This document shows positions 29,171 through 39,210 of a DNA stretch of 64,000 bases, in pieces; within the stretch, counting starts at the first letter, position 1, and each line of letters opens with the position of its first letter. The stretch is from Pseudanabaena mucicola FACHB-723 (GTDB taxonomy: Bacteria > Cyanobacteriota > Cyanobacteriia > Pseudanabaenales > Pseudanabaenaceae): assembly GCF_014696385.1 (NCBI RefSeq), contig NZ_JACJQB010000005.1, positions 1 to 64,000 on the forward strand, read 5' to 3'. The position numbers and the translations under genes were made by a program. Under the pieces are notes generated by a model. It made no database searches, had not been told where the DNA came from, and saw only the letters and a program-made list of their open reading frames with translations.

Positions 29171-29329
29171 AACCAGCAACCCTCCTTAGGGAGTCATTAC
29201 CACAGCCCTCTACTTCTATGTTACCCCTCTAGCTATAGGCTGGTGACATATTTTAAAGTATGGACATGAAGCTGAAAACCTGAATCGATAAACCCTTAGA
29301 GCCTTGACCCATCGCATTAGTTTTTAAAT

Positions 29330-29356
29330 AAGTAGCGGCGCAAAGCGCTGCTACTT
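29330..29356. repeat. Palindromic hairpin upstream of the methyltransferase gene
   Basis: Stem AAGTAGCGGCGC / GCGCTGCTACTT with loop AAA and one G-T pair. The 29171-29425 spacer holds nothing else that I recognise. Confidence 0.45.
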
Positions 29357-29425
29357 GCTTATTGGGGTTGGTGCTTTGCTATGGTTTAAAATAAAGCCAA
29401 TCATATTTAGTCTAGGAACCAGCAG

Positions 29426-30214
29426 TTGCTCACCAGTACCAAAAATCTATTAGTCAAACAATTGCGATCGCTCGGTGAAAGTGCCAAGGATCGCCGCGAA
29501 CAAGGGCTATTTTTGATCGAAGGAACCCATGCAATCACTGAAGCGATCGCAACTGCCTATCCAATCTCTATCGTTTGTTGTACCGAAAAGTGGATTGCGA
29601 CTCATCCAGACCTGTATGACCAAATTGAAGCGCTTGAGGAAATCGAAAAGCTAGAAATTGTTTCTGAAGAAGTCCTATCTGCGATCGCAACCACCAAAAA
29701 TCCTGACGGTGCAATTGCCGCAGCATTATTACCATCACGAGAGGTCGCTCAAATCAAGACCTTGGGTCTAGCTCTCGAAACCATTCAAGACCCCGGCAAT
29801 ATTGGCGCAATTGTGCGCTCGGCAGTGGCTGTAGGCACTGATGGAATGCTGATCAGTAGCGACAGTGTTGATTTAACTAACCCCAAAATCATTCGCGCCA
29901 CCGCAGGTCAATGGTTTCGCTGTGCCATGCAAACTTCTACAGATCTTGCTGAAGACCTGCGCCAGCTCCAGTCACAGGGTGTGACCGTGATTGCAACGAT
30001 GGCAAATGCATCAAAAACCTATTGGGACTATGACTTTACAAAACCCACTGTGATTTTGCTGGGCAATGAAGGTAATGGATTATCGCAAGAGTTAATCGAG
30101 CTAGCCGACGAATCCGTATCCATTCCCCAAAGCGATCGCGTGGAATCTCTGAATGTGGCAATTTGTGCTGCCCTATTGCTTTATGAAGCCAAGCGTCAAC
30201 GCACGCAGTCATAA
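29426..30214 (+). CDS. SpoU/TrmH-family RNA 2'-O-methyltransferase
   Basis: 262 residues from a TTG start (MLTSTKNLLVKQLRSLGES); no ATG lies nearby in frame. An N-terminal RNA-binding domain (1-95) is followed by the knotted SPOUT domain with the three family motifs: IQDPGNIGAIVRSA (motif 1), VILLGNEGNGLS (motif 2) and IPQSDRVESLNVAICAALLLYEAKRQR (motif 3). It methylates rRNA or tRNA ribose; the site is unknown. Confidence 0.92.
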   Translation: MLTSTKNLLVKQLRSLGESAKDRREQGLFLIEGTHAITEAIATAYPISIVCCTEKWIATHPDLYDQIEALEEIEKLEIVSEEVLSAIATTKNPDGAIAAALLPSREVAQIKTLGLALETIQDPGNIGAIVRSAVAVGTDGMLISSDSVDLTNPKIIRATAGQWFRCAMQTSTDLAEDLRQLQSQGVTVIATMANASKTYWDYDFTKPTVILLGNEGNGLSQELIELADESVSIPQSDRVESLNVAICAALLLYEAKRQRTQS

Positions 30215-30232
30215 ACGGAACCACCTCAATGC

Positions 30233-33200
30233 TCAGGTTTCATGGGTAGCCAAATAATCTTGCATCCAACTATTTCCCATTTCCATAAGCCGATCTAAAT
30301 TAAAATCCCAGAAAGTTAACTTGCCAGCGCTATTTGCGATCGCAAGAATATCACCATCAGGACTAAAACTAACGCTCTTAATCGGTGCATTTTGTTGGTC
30401 TGACAATGTGAGCAATTCTTTGCCATCAAAACTCCAAATCTTGGCGGTGCAATCATGACTGCCTGAGGCTAAGGCATTACCATCAGGGCTAAAACAAATA
30501 CTTCGCACTTCAGCACTATGTTCATTTAAAGTCCTTAATAACTTGCCATCGATATTCCATAACTTGATACTGGCATCTTTGCTACTACTTGCCACAGTCT
30601 TACTATCAGGACTAAAACAAACGCTATAGACTTCACCTGTATGCCCCATGAGGGTATTTAGCAAGGTTCCATCCCAATGCCATAGTTTCACGGTTTTATC
30701 TTGGCTCGCCGTAGCAATCATATTGCCATCGGGACTAAAGCAAACGTGATAAACGGCATTGGCATGACCGACTAATGTATGTAACCATTCTCCTTCTTTA
30801 GTCCATATCTTCACAGTTCCATCACCACTTGCAGAGGCAAATATCTCACTATCACTACGAAACCCCACACTGTAGATTGTGCCTTCATGTTCCTTATAAA
30901 TACTTTTGCGTAAATTCCCCTTCGTATCCCAAATCTTAATAGCACGATCGCTACTCACCGACAACAACAAACGATGATCGGGACTAAAACAGACACTGTT
31001 TACTTGCTCTTTATGTCCTGTCATGACCATTACTGGTTTAGCCTCAGCCACTGACCAGATCTTAATTGTACAGTCACTACTCGCAGTCGCAATCCATTGA
31101 TTATCAGCACTAAAATCAAGGCAATTGATTTCACTTTTATGGGCTGCCACATTGGTGGGCGCATTACCTTTATTTCGCCAAAATTTAATCATGGTATCTT
31201 GCCCCCCTGTCAGCAAAATACTGCCCTGAGAATTCCAACTCAAACTATTTACTCCACCTTTGTGACCAAAGATTGTTTGGCACAGATTGCCGCGTAAATC
31301 CCATACCTTAATTGTGCGATCGCTACTCACAGACACAAGAGATTGCTCAATAGGATGAAAGCGCACACCTAAAACTTTGTCAGCATGACCATCTAATCGA
31401 TTGAGTAGTTTTCCTTGCATATTCCATAGCTTAATAGTACGTCCACGACTTGCAGATGCAATAATTCTGCCAGAGGGGGAAATATCGACATCTTCGATAA
31501 AGCTGTCGTGGGCTTTAAAGGTTTGGACGATTTTGCCTGAGATATGCCAAACGATTAATGTGCGATCGGCACTGCCTGTAACGATAAACTCGCCATCAGG
31601 ACTAAAACAAAGACAGGTTACCCACTTATGATGTCCATCTTTAAAGGTTTGGAGCAAAGTTCCATCTTCGCTCCATAATCTAATTTTGGTGTCTTCACCA
31701 CAGGAGACAAACATGGAATTAGTAGGACTAAATCTCACTGCTAATACTGGTGCTTCATGCTCTTTCAGGATTTTGATTGGCTCATCTGCATACAACCCTG
31801 TAATCCGATTAATGCGCCAAACTCGGATCGTGCCATCACGACTTGCAGATACTAGATATTGCCCTGTACTACTAAAACTAAGGCTGGTAATCCAGTTGGT
31901 ATGACCACTAAGGACTTGACAGAGATTGCCTTGGCTATCCCAAAGTTTAATTGTGCGATCGCTACTACCCGATGCAATCAGACGATCACTAGGATGGATT
32001 GCAATACAAGTGACTGTATCTAAATGTCCTAGCAAATGGTTGTATTCACGAATGTTGTAAATAACTTGATGCAAAGCCGTAATTCCATGCATTCTCAGAT
32101 TTGCTCTCTCGCCCGTAAATTCTTCTAGAAGCTGTAGTTGTTTGCAAGCATCTACAGCTTCTATTAAGGCTTCAAAGTGTTGATTGAGGATGAAAGTCGC
32201 CTTTGCTGATGCACTTTTTAGCACCACTTCTGCCTGCATCAAACTTGCCTGCATCTGCTTTTGCATCTCGACCAATCTTACCTTTGCCTCCTGCTCTGCC
32301 ACCAAAGTATTTTCTAATCTTTGTTTTGCCATGGCGAGGATTTGATTGGCTTCCTCTTGAGCCACAAGCGCAACTTCCACTTCTCGTTTTTCCAGATCTT
32401 GGCTTGCTGAAAAGAATTGATAATCATGATTGCTCAGGTTTTTATTGGCTGCCCATATGAGAGCATCTTGGAGTGCTTGCCCCCGCAGTAATCGAGATTC
32501 ATCTTGATAGTTGGAGTCCACCCAAGCTTTGAATGACTCGCCATAGGGACGCAAATTTGCTAGGGCTTGATTCACCCAGTTTTGATTAAAAATTGCGGCA
32601 TAGATGGGGTTGTAAACTCGTAATTTTCCATCTCGTTTGACCACTAACCCCGTAATTCGTAATTCTGTTTGCTCAGGACTATCATCAGCAATAATTCCCC
32701 ATTCCCGTTTTTTCGCGGATGGTTCTGAGTGCAAGATTTGTTGATATAGCCCCAGCAATTTCCCCTGCCGATTTTCACTACTCCAAAGAATGCGATCGCG
32801 AATTGTTTTGAAATGCTCAGGCTGATCATGGATTTCCCAATTCTCAATAACTTTGGACTTCAGTAAATTATTCACCCAGATCAACTCATGATTTATCGGG
32901 ACTAGATCTGGTGAATTCATGATCAATTGACAGATTTTTTGCATCAGGAATGGCTGCCCCCCTGTATAGGCAATCAACGCCTTGAGAACAGCTATAGGAT
33001 TGTGCGATTTCCTCAATAATCCACGCAGTAAAGGTTTCGCCTCCCTTAGTTGAAATCCTCTTAGCTCAATCGCTCTCCCAATATTAAAAGGAGTCCTCTG
33101 TTTATCACGAATCAGATCAGAAGGTGTCGCTACCCCAAACAAAGCAAAAGTCAAACGCTTATAGACATCATGATCGGCGCGGCGATTGAATGATTCACGA

Positions 33201-33694
33201 ATTAATGCAAAAAAGTCATCCACAGGAAAGTTTAGACTAAGAATGCTATCAATTTCATCAATAAATAGGACAATCGGCGTAGAAATTCGCTGAAGTAAAA
33301 CCTCGTCGAGAAACTTGCCAAAACGCTGTACAGGGGAAATTAATCGGTTCGCTTCCCACCATTCTTCTAAATCGAAAGAACTATATAAATTGAGGCTACT
33401 AACGATGCTGTCGATTAACCCTGCATACCATTGTTCGGGATTAATATCAGATGTACCGATCGCAGTGATATCCACAGCCGCACAGGTAAAATTCTCTTCT
33501 TGCAAACGCCTCATGGTGCGGACGCGCAAACTAGACTTGCCCATCTGTCGCGAGTTCAGAATATAACAGAATTCACCTGCTTTTAGGCTTTCATAAAGCT
33601 CGCTATCAGCTTGTCGCTCCACATAAGTTGGTGCATCAGGAGATAGACTGCCACCAACTTGGTATAAATAATTTGAATGCTTTTCCTCGCTCAT
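30233..33694 (-). CDS. AAA-like ATPase with coiled coil and 14 WD40 repeats
   Basis: 1153 residues from the ATG at 33694 ([15 protein letters not shown]). Residues 20-330 form an AAA-like (AAA_35-type) ATPase with Walker A SRQMGKSS at 48-55 and a Walker-B-like [13 protein letters not shown] winged region and a coiled coil (about 450-530, rich in Ala, Glu, Gln) follow. The rest is 14 WD40 units, which would make two seven-bladed propellers; many keep GH near the start and D-x-T-I-K-I/L-W at the end. It looks like a STAND-type signalling scaffold. It is the downstream gene of a pair with the kinase-AAA gene, 90 bases away. Confidence 0.9.
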   Translation of the reverse strand: MSEEKHSNYLYQVGGSLSPDAPTYVERQADSELYESLKAGEFCYILNSRQMGKSSLRVRTMRRLQEENFTCAAVDITAIGTSDINPEQWYAGLIDSIVSSLNLYSSFDLEEWWEANRLISPVQRFGKFLDEVLLQRISTPIVLFIDEIDSILSLNFPVDDFFALIRESFNRRADHDVYKRLTFALFGVATPSDLIRDKQRTPFNIGRAIELRGFQLREAKPLLRGLLRKSHNPIAVLKALIAYTGGQPFLMQKICQLIMNSPDLVPINHELIWVNNLLKSKVIENWEIHDQPEHFKTIRDRILWSSENRQGKLLGLYQQILHSEPSAKKREWGIIADDSPEQTELRITGLVVKRDGKLRVYNPIYAAIFNQNWVNQALANLRPYGESFKAWVDSNYQDESRLLRGQALQDALIWAANKNLSNHDYQFFSASQDLEKREVEVALVAQEEANQILAMAKQRLENTLVAEQEAKVRLVEMQKQMQASLMQAEVVLKSASAKATFILNQHFEALIEAVDACKQLQLLEEFTGERANLRMHGITALHQVIYNIREYNHLLGHLDTVTCIAIHPSDRLIASGSSDRTIKLWDSQGNLCQVLSGHTNWITSLSFSSTGQYLVSASRDGTIRVWRINRITGLYADEPIKILKEHEAPVLAVRFSPTNSMFVSCGEDTKIRLWSEDGTLLQTFKDGHHKWVTCLCFSPDGEFIVTGSADRTLIVWHISGKIVQTFKAHDSFIEDVDISPSGRIIASASRGRTIKLWNMQGKLLNRLDGHADKVLGVRFHPIEQSLVSVSSDRTIKVWDLRGNLCQTIFGHKGGVNSLSWNSQGSILLTGGQDTMIKFWRNKGNAPTNVAAHKSEINCLDFSADNQWIATASSDCTIKIWSVAEAKPVMVMTGHKEQVNSVCFSPDHRLLLSVSSDRAIKIWDTKGNLRKSIYKEHEGTIYSVGFRSDSEIFASASGDGTVKIWTKEGEWLHTLVGHANAVYHVCFSPDGNMIATASQDKTVKLWHWDGTLLNTLMGHTGEVYSVCFSPDSKTVASSSKDASIKLWNIDGKLLRTLNEHSAEVRSICFSPDGNALASGSHDCTAKIWSFDGKELLTLSDQQNAPIKSVSFSPDGDILAIANSAGKLTFWDFNLDRLMEMGNSWMQDYLATHET

Positions 33695-33784
33695 CAATTG
33701 CCTTATAAGTAAACTTAAAAATCTAGAAGCTTTTCCGAGCACATAACGGGTAGCACAAGCTTTGGTTTTATTTTTTAAATCGGC

Positions 33785-35740
33785 TTAACTACTTATATTT
33801 TGATTTTGGATATTTTGATTTTGTCGGAAATATTGTCGGAAATATTGATAGTACAACTGGCACATTGGCAGAACTTTATTACCTGAAAATTTGATTAGCC
33901 CAATGCTGCGTAGTTTAAAAGCAAACTGACTATCTATTTGCAAGGGTTGAGCACTCTGCACCAAAGATTGATAGACCTCAAGCAAGGCAGGATCTTCTTT
34001 CAAAATACCTAACTGGCGACGCAGATGATCGGCATAAATTCCTTCCTCAGTAGGCGCTAATTCTAGTAAATTTTCCCAATCAATTCTACCTCTCGCAATT
34101 TGATAAAGAGCTTGTCTAACTAGATAGGGATGACCACCTGTCAGTTTCTGGAGATGCTCTATTTGCGCTGGTGTCCAAGCTAATTGATGGCAATATACGA
34201 GATCTGTGATTTGCGAGAGATTGAATTCGGGTAAGTCAATTGGCAAACCCACATTAAAGGGAGATTGATTGACATTGAGAGGAATATAAACTTCTTTGGA
34301 ATGAACAATCACTAGTCTTAGTTTTTTCCAAATATCTTCGTTCTTTGCCTTTTCATGCCATGCTCGTAATAGTCCAAAGAAATCTGAAGAAATCTTCGGA
34401 TATTGAAAAATTAAATCCACATCATCTAAACCCAACACTAAAGGCGAATCTCTAGCAGTTAAAAGATAACGCTGGAAATATTTGGTGCATTTATTTTTAC
34501 TGCCTAAGACCCCTTGCCAATAGGGTTCTAGATTGTCATCTAGGTCTAACTCTAAGGCAATACTGGTGCAGAGCCACCGCAAAAACAAATCCAGATCGTC
34601 AAAAATATCACTATCAGCTTGCTGGAAGTAGAGATGGGCAACCTGATATCCCTTAAATTTAGCTAAGGAAAGAGTGCGTGATAATAGTGATGATTTTCCC
34701 ATTTGCCGTGGTGCTTTAATGCGAATTAGAGAACCTGGCCGCAGCATCATTTCGCAACAGTCGGTTTCGATGGGTGGACGTTGCATATAGAAAGCAGATT
34801 TGACCTCAAGCTGACCTTCTGGTTCTTCTAACTGAAACGCAGGGGCAGTCTGGTTGGTAACTGGGGCAGTATTCCCCATCTTTAGTAATTTTTCTAGGGC
34901 TTGCAATGTCTCTGTGGCATCTTTGAAGCGTTGCCGATAGTCATAGCGCAACATCTTGTCGATGATTGCGGCTATTCCTGTATTGATTGGTCGATTAACT
35001 TTTGCTACTGCCAGCGCAGACAAATATTCATTGGTTTGTGGATCCTTGGGAAGTTCCTTAAGTGATAGACCTGTATAGGACTGTAAGCACATAATTCCCA
35101 ATGCATAAACATCGCTACAGAATTGGGGATTACCTCCTAATTGCTCGCTAGGGGTGTATACAGGGGAGCCAATCACAATTGTGTTAGCGACTTTACTATC
35201 TTTTTCTGAAATTTCCCAAAAATCACTAAAATCACTGGATAAAGCTTTAACTGCGCCAAAGTCAATCAGGGCAATTTTGCGATCGCGACTACGGCGAATT
35301 AAATTGGCAGGTTTAATATCTCGATGAATCACCTGTGATTTATGCACAAATGCTAAAACTTGCAAGATGTCCCACATCGCCAAAATTAATTCTTTTTGGC
35401 TCCATGTATGACCATTACTTAGCTCTTGAGCAAGGGTGTAACCTTCAATAAATTCCTGTACTAGATAAAACTTGCCTGCTTGTTCAAAATGTGCGAATAG
35501 CCTTGGGATCTGATCATGATTACCTAAGTTATGGAGAGTTTTGGCTTCACTATCAAACAGACGTTTTGCGATCGCAAGATCTGCTTCATTCTGAACTTTA
35601 GGTCTTAGTTGTTTGACCACACAGGCAGGTTGATTGGGTAGTTGCAGATCTCGCGCCAAAAAAGTCCTGCCAAAACCACCACCACCAAGCGGTTTTACAA
35701 TTTGATATCTACCCGCAAGAATAATCTTTGTGGTGGTCAT
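33785..35740 (-). CDS. Ser/Thr protein kinase fused to an AAA-like ATPase
   Basis: 651 residues. Residues 1-290 are a Hanks-type kinase: Gly loop GGGGFG (19-24), Lys43, catalytic HRD with D141, DFG with D160, and a PVYTPSEQ-type activation segment, so it should be active. Residues about 320-560 form an AAA_35-type ATPase with Walker A RQMGKSS and LVLGLDDVDLIF. A winged-helix-like tail ends in QNIQNQNISS. The ATPase half matches the domain of the next gene downstream. Cytoplasmic, with no transmembrane segment. Confidence 0.92.
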   Translation of the reverse strand: MTTTKIILAGRYQIVKPLGGGGFGRTFLARDLQLPNQPACVVKQLRPKVQNEADLAIAKRLFDSEAKTLHNLGNHDQIPRLFAHFEQAGKFYLVQEFIEGYTLAQELSNGHTWSQKELILAMWDILQVLAFVHKSQVIHRDIKPANLIRRSRDRKIALIDFGAVKALSSDFSDFWEISEKDSKVANTIVIGSPVYTPSEQLGGNPQFCSDVYALGIMCLQSYTGLSLKELPKDPQTNEYLSALAVAKVNRPINTGIAAIIDKMLRYDYRQRFKDATETLQALEKLLKMGNTAPVTNQTAPAFQLEEPEGQLEVKSAFYMQRPPIETDCCEMMLRPGSLIRIKAPRQMGKSSLLSRTLSLAKFKGYQVAHLYFQQADSDIFDDLDLFLRWLCTSIALELDLDDNLEPYWQGVLGSKNKCTKYFQRYLLTARDSPLVLGLDDVDLIFQYPKISSDFFGLLRAWHEKAKNEDIWKKLRLVIVHSKEVYIPLNVNQSPFNVGLPIDLPEFNLSQITDLVYCHQLAWTPAQIEHLQKLTGGHPYLVRQALYQIARGRIDWENLLELAPTEEGIYADHLRRQLGILKEDPALLEVYQSLVQSAQPLQIDSQFAFKLRSIGLIKFSGNKVLPMCQLYYQYFRQYFRQNQNIQNQNISS

Positions 35741-35887
35741 GGTGTGTCATTACTTAAAAAATTTAGTAACATCTGTCACAATCATAGCGCGATCAATAAA
35801 TTAATAAATAATGACTTGATTTGTATGTCTGCTGATATATCTATAAACTAGAACATTACTCAGTTGTTACATAAAAGATTAAACGTC

Positions 35888-36085
35888 ATGACTACACATT
35901 TCATAACCGCCGAAGTAGAAATCAACGAGAATCAAGATGCGATCGCCAAAAATCTCATCGCTGATGTTGAGCAACAACTGGCTCAGCATGGGCAACCCTT
36001 GCGCTGGGCAATTACCGAGGTGAATACTGAGGCAACCACTGGCAAGCAGACGGCAACCGTTGAGGCAGTCGTAACCCGCAGCTAG
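35888..36085 (+). CDS. Small conserved-looking cyanobacterial protein
   Basis: 65 residues from the ATG at 35888 (MTTHFITAEVEI); a TTG at 35864 would add eight residues. No membrane segment or signal. The pattern WAITEV ... ATVEAVV with alternating hydrophobic residues suggests a small alpha/beta fold, and similar short proteins occur in other cyanobacteria as far as I recall. Function unknown. birA starts 25 bases after its stop, so the two may form an operon. Confidence 0.65.
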   Translation: MTTHFITAEVEINENQDAIAKNLIADVEQQLAQHGQPLRWAITEVNTEATTGKQTATVEAVVTRS

Positions 36086-36109
36086 ATGGAAGTTTAGAGA
36101 AGTTTAGAT

Positions 36110-36850
36110 ATGCTTGCTTCAGGATTTAAGGTCATTAGATATGCAGAACTTGACTCAACGAATAGTGAGGCATGGCGACTAATTGATCATGATCGTTCTG
36201 AAGCAAGCCATACCGATCCACATCAAACCGTAATTATTGCCAAGCGCCAAACCAAAGGTCGAGGTCAACGCGGTCATCACTGGCAGTCCGAATTGGGCGG
36301 ATTGTTTATGTCCGTAATTTTGCGGGTAGATTTAGCGGCGATTAATGCCCATCAGATTACGCTATGGAGTGCTTGGGGCATTGCTAAAAAATTGCAGGAA
36401 GTCGGTGCAAATGTGAGGTTGAAGTGGCTCAACGACCTATTAATTGAGCGTCGTAAGGTGGGCGGTATCCTTACGGAAACCAGAATTGAGGCAGGAAAGA
36501 TCGATTATGCCGTGGTGGGGATCGGCATTAATTGGACTAATGAAGTACCTGAAGGTGCGATCGCAATTGGTGAGCTGCCAACTACTCTATCGAGCATGGA
36601 TGAACTCATTGACGTAGTGCTAGAGGGCATTGCTCTAGGGCAAAATCGCAGCAACCGTGAGGGTATGGACGGCATTTTAGCTGAATATTTACAGATGCTT
36701 TGCGATCGCAATATTCGGAAAATAGTTGACGGACGGGAACTTCACGGTCAAATAATCGACATAAGGGCAACAGGCGAACTAGTAGTAATATGGGAAAGCG
36801 ATCGCCAGCAAGCGGTCTATCAGCCCCAAGCTTTTTCTGTTGGTTATTGA
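36110..36850 (+). CDS. birA: Biotin--[acetyl-CoA-carboxylase] ligase
   Basis: 246 residues. Attaches biotin to the BCCP subunit of acetyl-CoA carboxylase. Signatures are LDSTNSEAW near the start, the biotinyl-AMP loop KGRGQRGHHWQSELGGLFMSV, and KWLNDLLIERRKVGGILTE. There is no N-terminal DNA-binding domain, so it is the short, non-regulatory type usual in cyanobacteria. Confidence 0.94.
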   Translation: MLASGFKVIRYAELDSTNSEAWRLIDHDRSEASHTDPHQTVIIAKRQTKGRGQRGHHWQSELGGLFMSVILRVDLAAINAHQITLWSAWGIAKKLQEVGANVRLKWLNDLLIERRKVGGILTETRIEAGKIDYAVVGIGINWTNEVPEGAIAIGELPTTLSSMDELIDVVLEGIALGQNRSNREGMDGILAEYLQMLCDRNIRKIVDGRELHGQIIDIRATGELVVIWESDRQQAVYQPQAFSVGY

Positions 36851-36907
36851 GAAATACATCTGTATTGATGTAGCCTTGCCAAATCTCAAAAATTTATAGA
36901 CTTAACT

Positions 36908-37960
36908 ATGCGAAAATCGACACTTTCTACGCTCACCCTAGCTACTTTGCTGTGTTTCTCCACAACTAGCTATCTATCAGTTAGCTCAGCATACGCCGCT
37001 ACCAAGTCAGCCATTTCCCCAGATATCTCGGTATCGCAGCCTTCCTCCACAATGACATCTGAACCTGCTGCGGTCAATACTCCTGCCAGTGATGTTGTCG
37101 ACATTAAAATTGAAAATAATGCGGGCTTTACGGCAAATGACAAAATTGACAATAGCCAAGCAATTGCTCCACCACCTGTACAGGTAAATATTCAGACTAA
37201 TTCGCAGGTAAACTCACGCCCTATCACTGTTACTGAGTCAGAGCCTGAAATTATCTTAGAAAATCGCTCAACTGGTTGTAAATTCAAGGCTAGCAGCCTC
37301 ATGGAGCGAGATGCGGCTCTATGTAATCCTGAAATTGCGATCGCAGCCAAACAACAAAATCGTGCTAATTCTCAATATCAATATGCAACCAACGATGGTG
37401 GCGTATTGTATGCAGCCGCATCGGGTGAAACGGCAGTGCAAGTACGCCGCCTCACTGAAAAAGAAATTGCCGCCATGAGCTTACCCAGTAATGGCGATAA
37501 GCAAATGCTGTTCCCCTTAATTGCTCCCTCTATCATTAGTTCCATCTTTGGCAGTCGTGTCCATCCCGTCACAGGACAGGTGCGCTTCCACCAAGGTACA
37601 GACTTAGCTGCTCCAGAAGGAACTCCTGTGGTCGCGTCCTTTAGTGGTCGTGTGGAAATTGCGGGATGGCTGGGCGGTTATGGACTGATTGTCGTCATTT
37701 CCCATGGTGATACCCATGAAACTCGCTATGCCCACCTGTCAGAAGTGCTCGTTAAAGAAGGTCAAGAGGTCAAGCAGGGAACTGTGATCGGTCTAGTTGG
37801 TAGCACAGGTATGGCAACTGGCCCCCACCTCCACTTTGAGATTTGGCAAAAGATGCAAGATGGTCTAGTGGCAATCGATCCCACGCCACAGTTAATTTTA
37901 GCCATGGAACAACTGCAAAAATACCTAGCGCAATCGCAAGGTTCACCTAGCAAAGCTTAA
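36908..37960 (+). CDS. Secreted M23 peptidase (LytM-type)
   Basis: 350 residues. Signal peptide (STLTLATLLCFSTTSYLSV, cleavage after AYA), then a low-complexity region (about 30-120) and a linker. The peptidase domain is at about 215-340, with zinc-binding HQGTDLAAPEGTPVVA and HLHFEIW; the SHGDTHETRYAHL segment also fits. Acts on peptidoglycan cross-bridges or as a LytM-type amidase activator. The catalytic residues are present, so it is not a degenerate activator only. Single gene after birA. Confidence 0.9.
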   Translation: MRKSTLSTLTLATLLCFSTTSYLSVSSAYAATKSAISPDISVSQPSSTMTSEPAAVNTPASDVVDIKIENNAGFTANDKIDNSQAIAPPPVQVNIQTNSQVNSRPITVTESEPEIILENRSTGCKFKASSLMERDAALCNPEIAIAAKQQNRANSQYQYATNDGGVLYAAASGETAVQVRRLTEKEIAAMSLPSNGDKQMLFPLIAPSIISSIFGSRVHPVTGQVRFHQGTDLAAPEGTPVVASFSGRVEIAGWLGGYGLIVVISHGDTHETRYAHLSEVLVKEGQEVKQGTVIGLVGSTGMATGPHLHFEIWQKMQDGLVAIDPTPQLILAMEQLQKYLAQSQGSPSKA

Positions 37961-37970
37961 AAATCAATTT

Positions 37971-38001
37971 TTTGAAAGACTGCCGCAGACAGTCTTTCAA
38001 A
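37971..38001. terminator. Terminator after the M23 peptidase gene
   Basis: Perfect 12-base stem TTTGAAAGACTG / CAGTCTTTCAAA with a 7-base loop, ten bases past the stop codon. Confidence 0.6.
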
Positions 38002-38103
38002 GTAAGTAAGAAGTGCTAAAGCTTTGGGGCTTATTCTTTTGGGAGATGAAAAGCGGTATATTGGCTAGAGTGACCCACTTATCGATCCAAAATTTAAAAA
38101 ACC

Positions 38104-39177
38104 TTGATTGCAACTCCCATTAAACCAACCACAACGACAAGACGACCTGTATTTCCTTTCACCGCCGTGATCGGACAGGAAGAGATGAAGCTCGCCCTGT
38201 TGCTCAACGTCATCGATCCCAAAATCGGTGGGGTGATGGTAATGGGCGATCGCGGTACGGGCAAATCCACAACCGTTCGCGCCCTTGCCGACCTCTTACC
38301 CGAAATCGAAGTTGTCGCTGACGATCCCTTTAGCAGCCATCCTACCGACGGCGATCTCCAGAGTGAAGAAGTGCGCCGCCGTGTTGCCAATGGCGAAACT
38401 TTGCCTGTGACCACCAAGCAAGTGATCATGGTGGACTTGCCTCTCGGCGCAACCGAAGACCGTGTTTGCGGCACAATCGATATTGAAAAGGCATTATCTG
38501 AAGGTGTTAAAGCCTTTGAACTCGGACTACTTGCCAAGGCAAATCGCGGCATTCTCTATATTGATGAGGTCAACCTCCTCGATGATCACCTTGTCGATGT
38601 GTTGTTAGACTCGGCGGCTTCAGGCTGGAACACCGTTGAGCGCGAAGGTATCTCCATCCGTCACCCTGCCCGCTTTGTCCTAGTTGGCTCTGGCAACCCC
38701 GAAGAAGGCGAATTGCGTCCCCAACTGCTTGACCGTTTTGGTATGTATGCCGAAATTCGTACCGTGCGTGAGCCAGAATTGCGGGTGCGGGTGGTCGAAG
38801 AGCGGACTAATTTTGACAGCAATCCCCATGGATTTCTCAAGGAATATTCAACAGAGCAAGAGGAACTACAAGCCAAAATCGTCAGAGCGCAAAACATGCT
38901 CGGCGAAGTAGAAATCCCTCAAGATCTGCGCTTGAATATTTCTAGAGTTTGCTCTGAGTTAAATGTTGACGGTTTGCGTGGTGACATTGTCAGCAACCGT
39001 GCTGCTAGAGCGATTGCTGCCTTTGAAGGTCGCAAAGAAGTTGAGGTAGATGACATTAAGCGCGTCATCGGTCTATGCCTGCGTCACCGTCTCCGCAAAG
39101 ATCCTCTCGAATCTATTGATAACGGTTATAAAGTTCTCAAAACCTTCAACCAAGTTTTTGGAATTGAGGAAGAATAA
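38104..39177 (+). CDS. chlI: Magnesium chelatase ATPase subunit I
   Basis: 357 residues from a TTG start. The chosen start gives a short, Thr/Pro-rich head before PVFPFTAVIGQEEMK, as in other cyanobacterial ChlI proteins, and no ATG precedes it. ChlI forms the AAA+ ring that drives Mg insertion into protoporphyrin IX by ChlH with ChlD. Walker A GDRGTGKSTT (about 49-58), Walker B LYIDEVNLLDD, sensor GSGNPEEGELRPQLLDRFG, and arginine finger region VREPELRVRVVEERT are all visible. A shared terminator separates it from thiL. Confidence 0.96.
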   Translation: MIATPIKPTTTTRRPVFPFTAVIGQEEMKLALLLNVIDPKIGGVMVMGDRGTGKSTTVRALADLLPEIEVVADDPFSSHPTDGDLQSEEVRRRVANGETLPVTTKQVIMVDLPLGATEDRVCGTIDIEKALSEGVKAFELGLLAKANRGILYIDEVNLLDDHLVDVLLDSAASGWNTVEREGISIRHPARFVLVGSGNPEEGELRPQLLDRFGMYAEIRTVREPELRVRVVEERTNFDSNPHGFLKEYSTEQEELQAKIVRAQNMLGEVEIPQDLRLNISRVCSELNVDGLRGDIVSNRAARAIAAFEGRKEVEVDDIKRVIGLCLRHRLRKDPLESIDNGYKVLKTFNQVFGIEEE

Positions 39178-39210
39178 TAAAAAAGCCTTGCGTTGCAAGG
39201 CTTTTTTATT
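39176..39210. terminator. Bidirectional terminator, chlI/thiL
   Basis: Perfect 16-base stem AATAAAAAAGCCTTGC / GCAAGGCTTTTTTATT, loop GTT. It overlaps the stop codons of both convergent genes. Confidence 0.9.

Noticed and set aside
28173-29269. Several plus-strand frames opposite the DUF4189 genes
   Set aside because: They are antisense to two genes with signal peptides and a conserved domain. Their resemblance to each other only reflects the duplication on the other strand.
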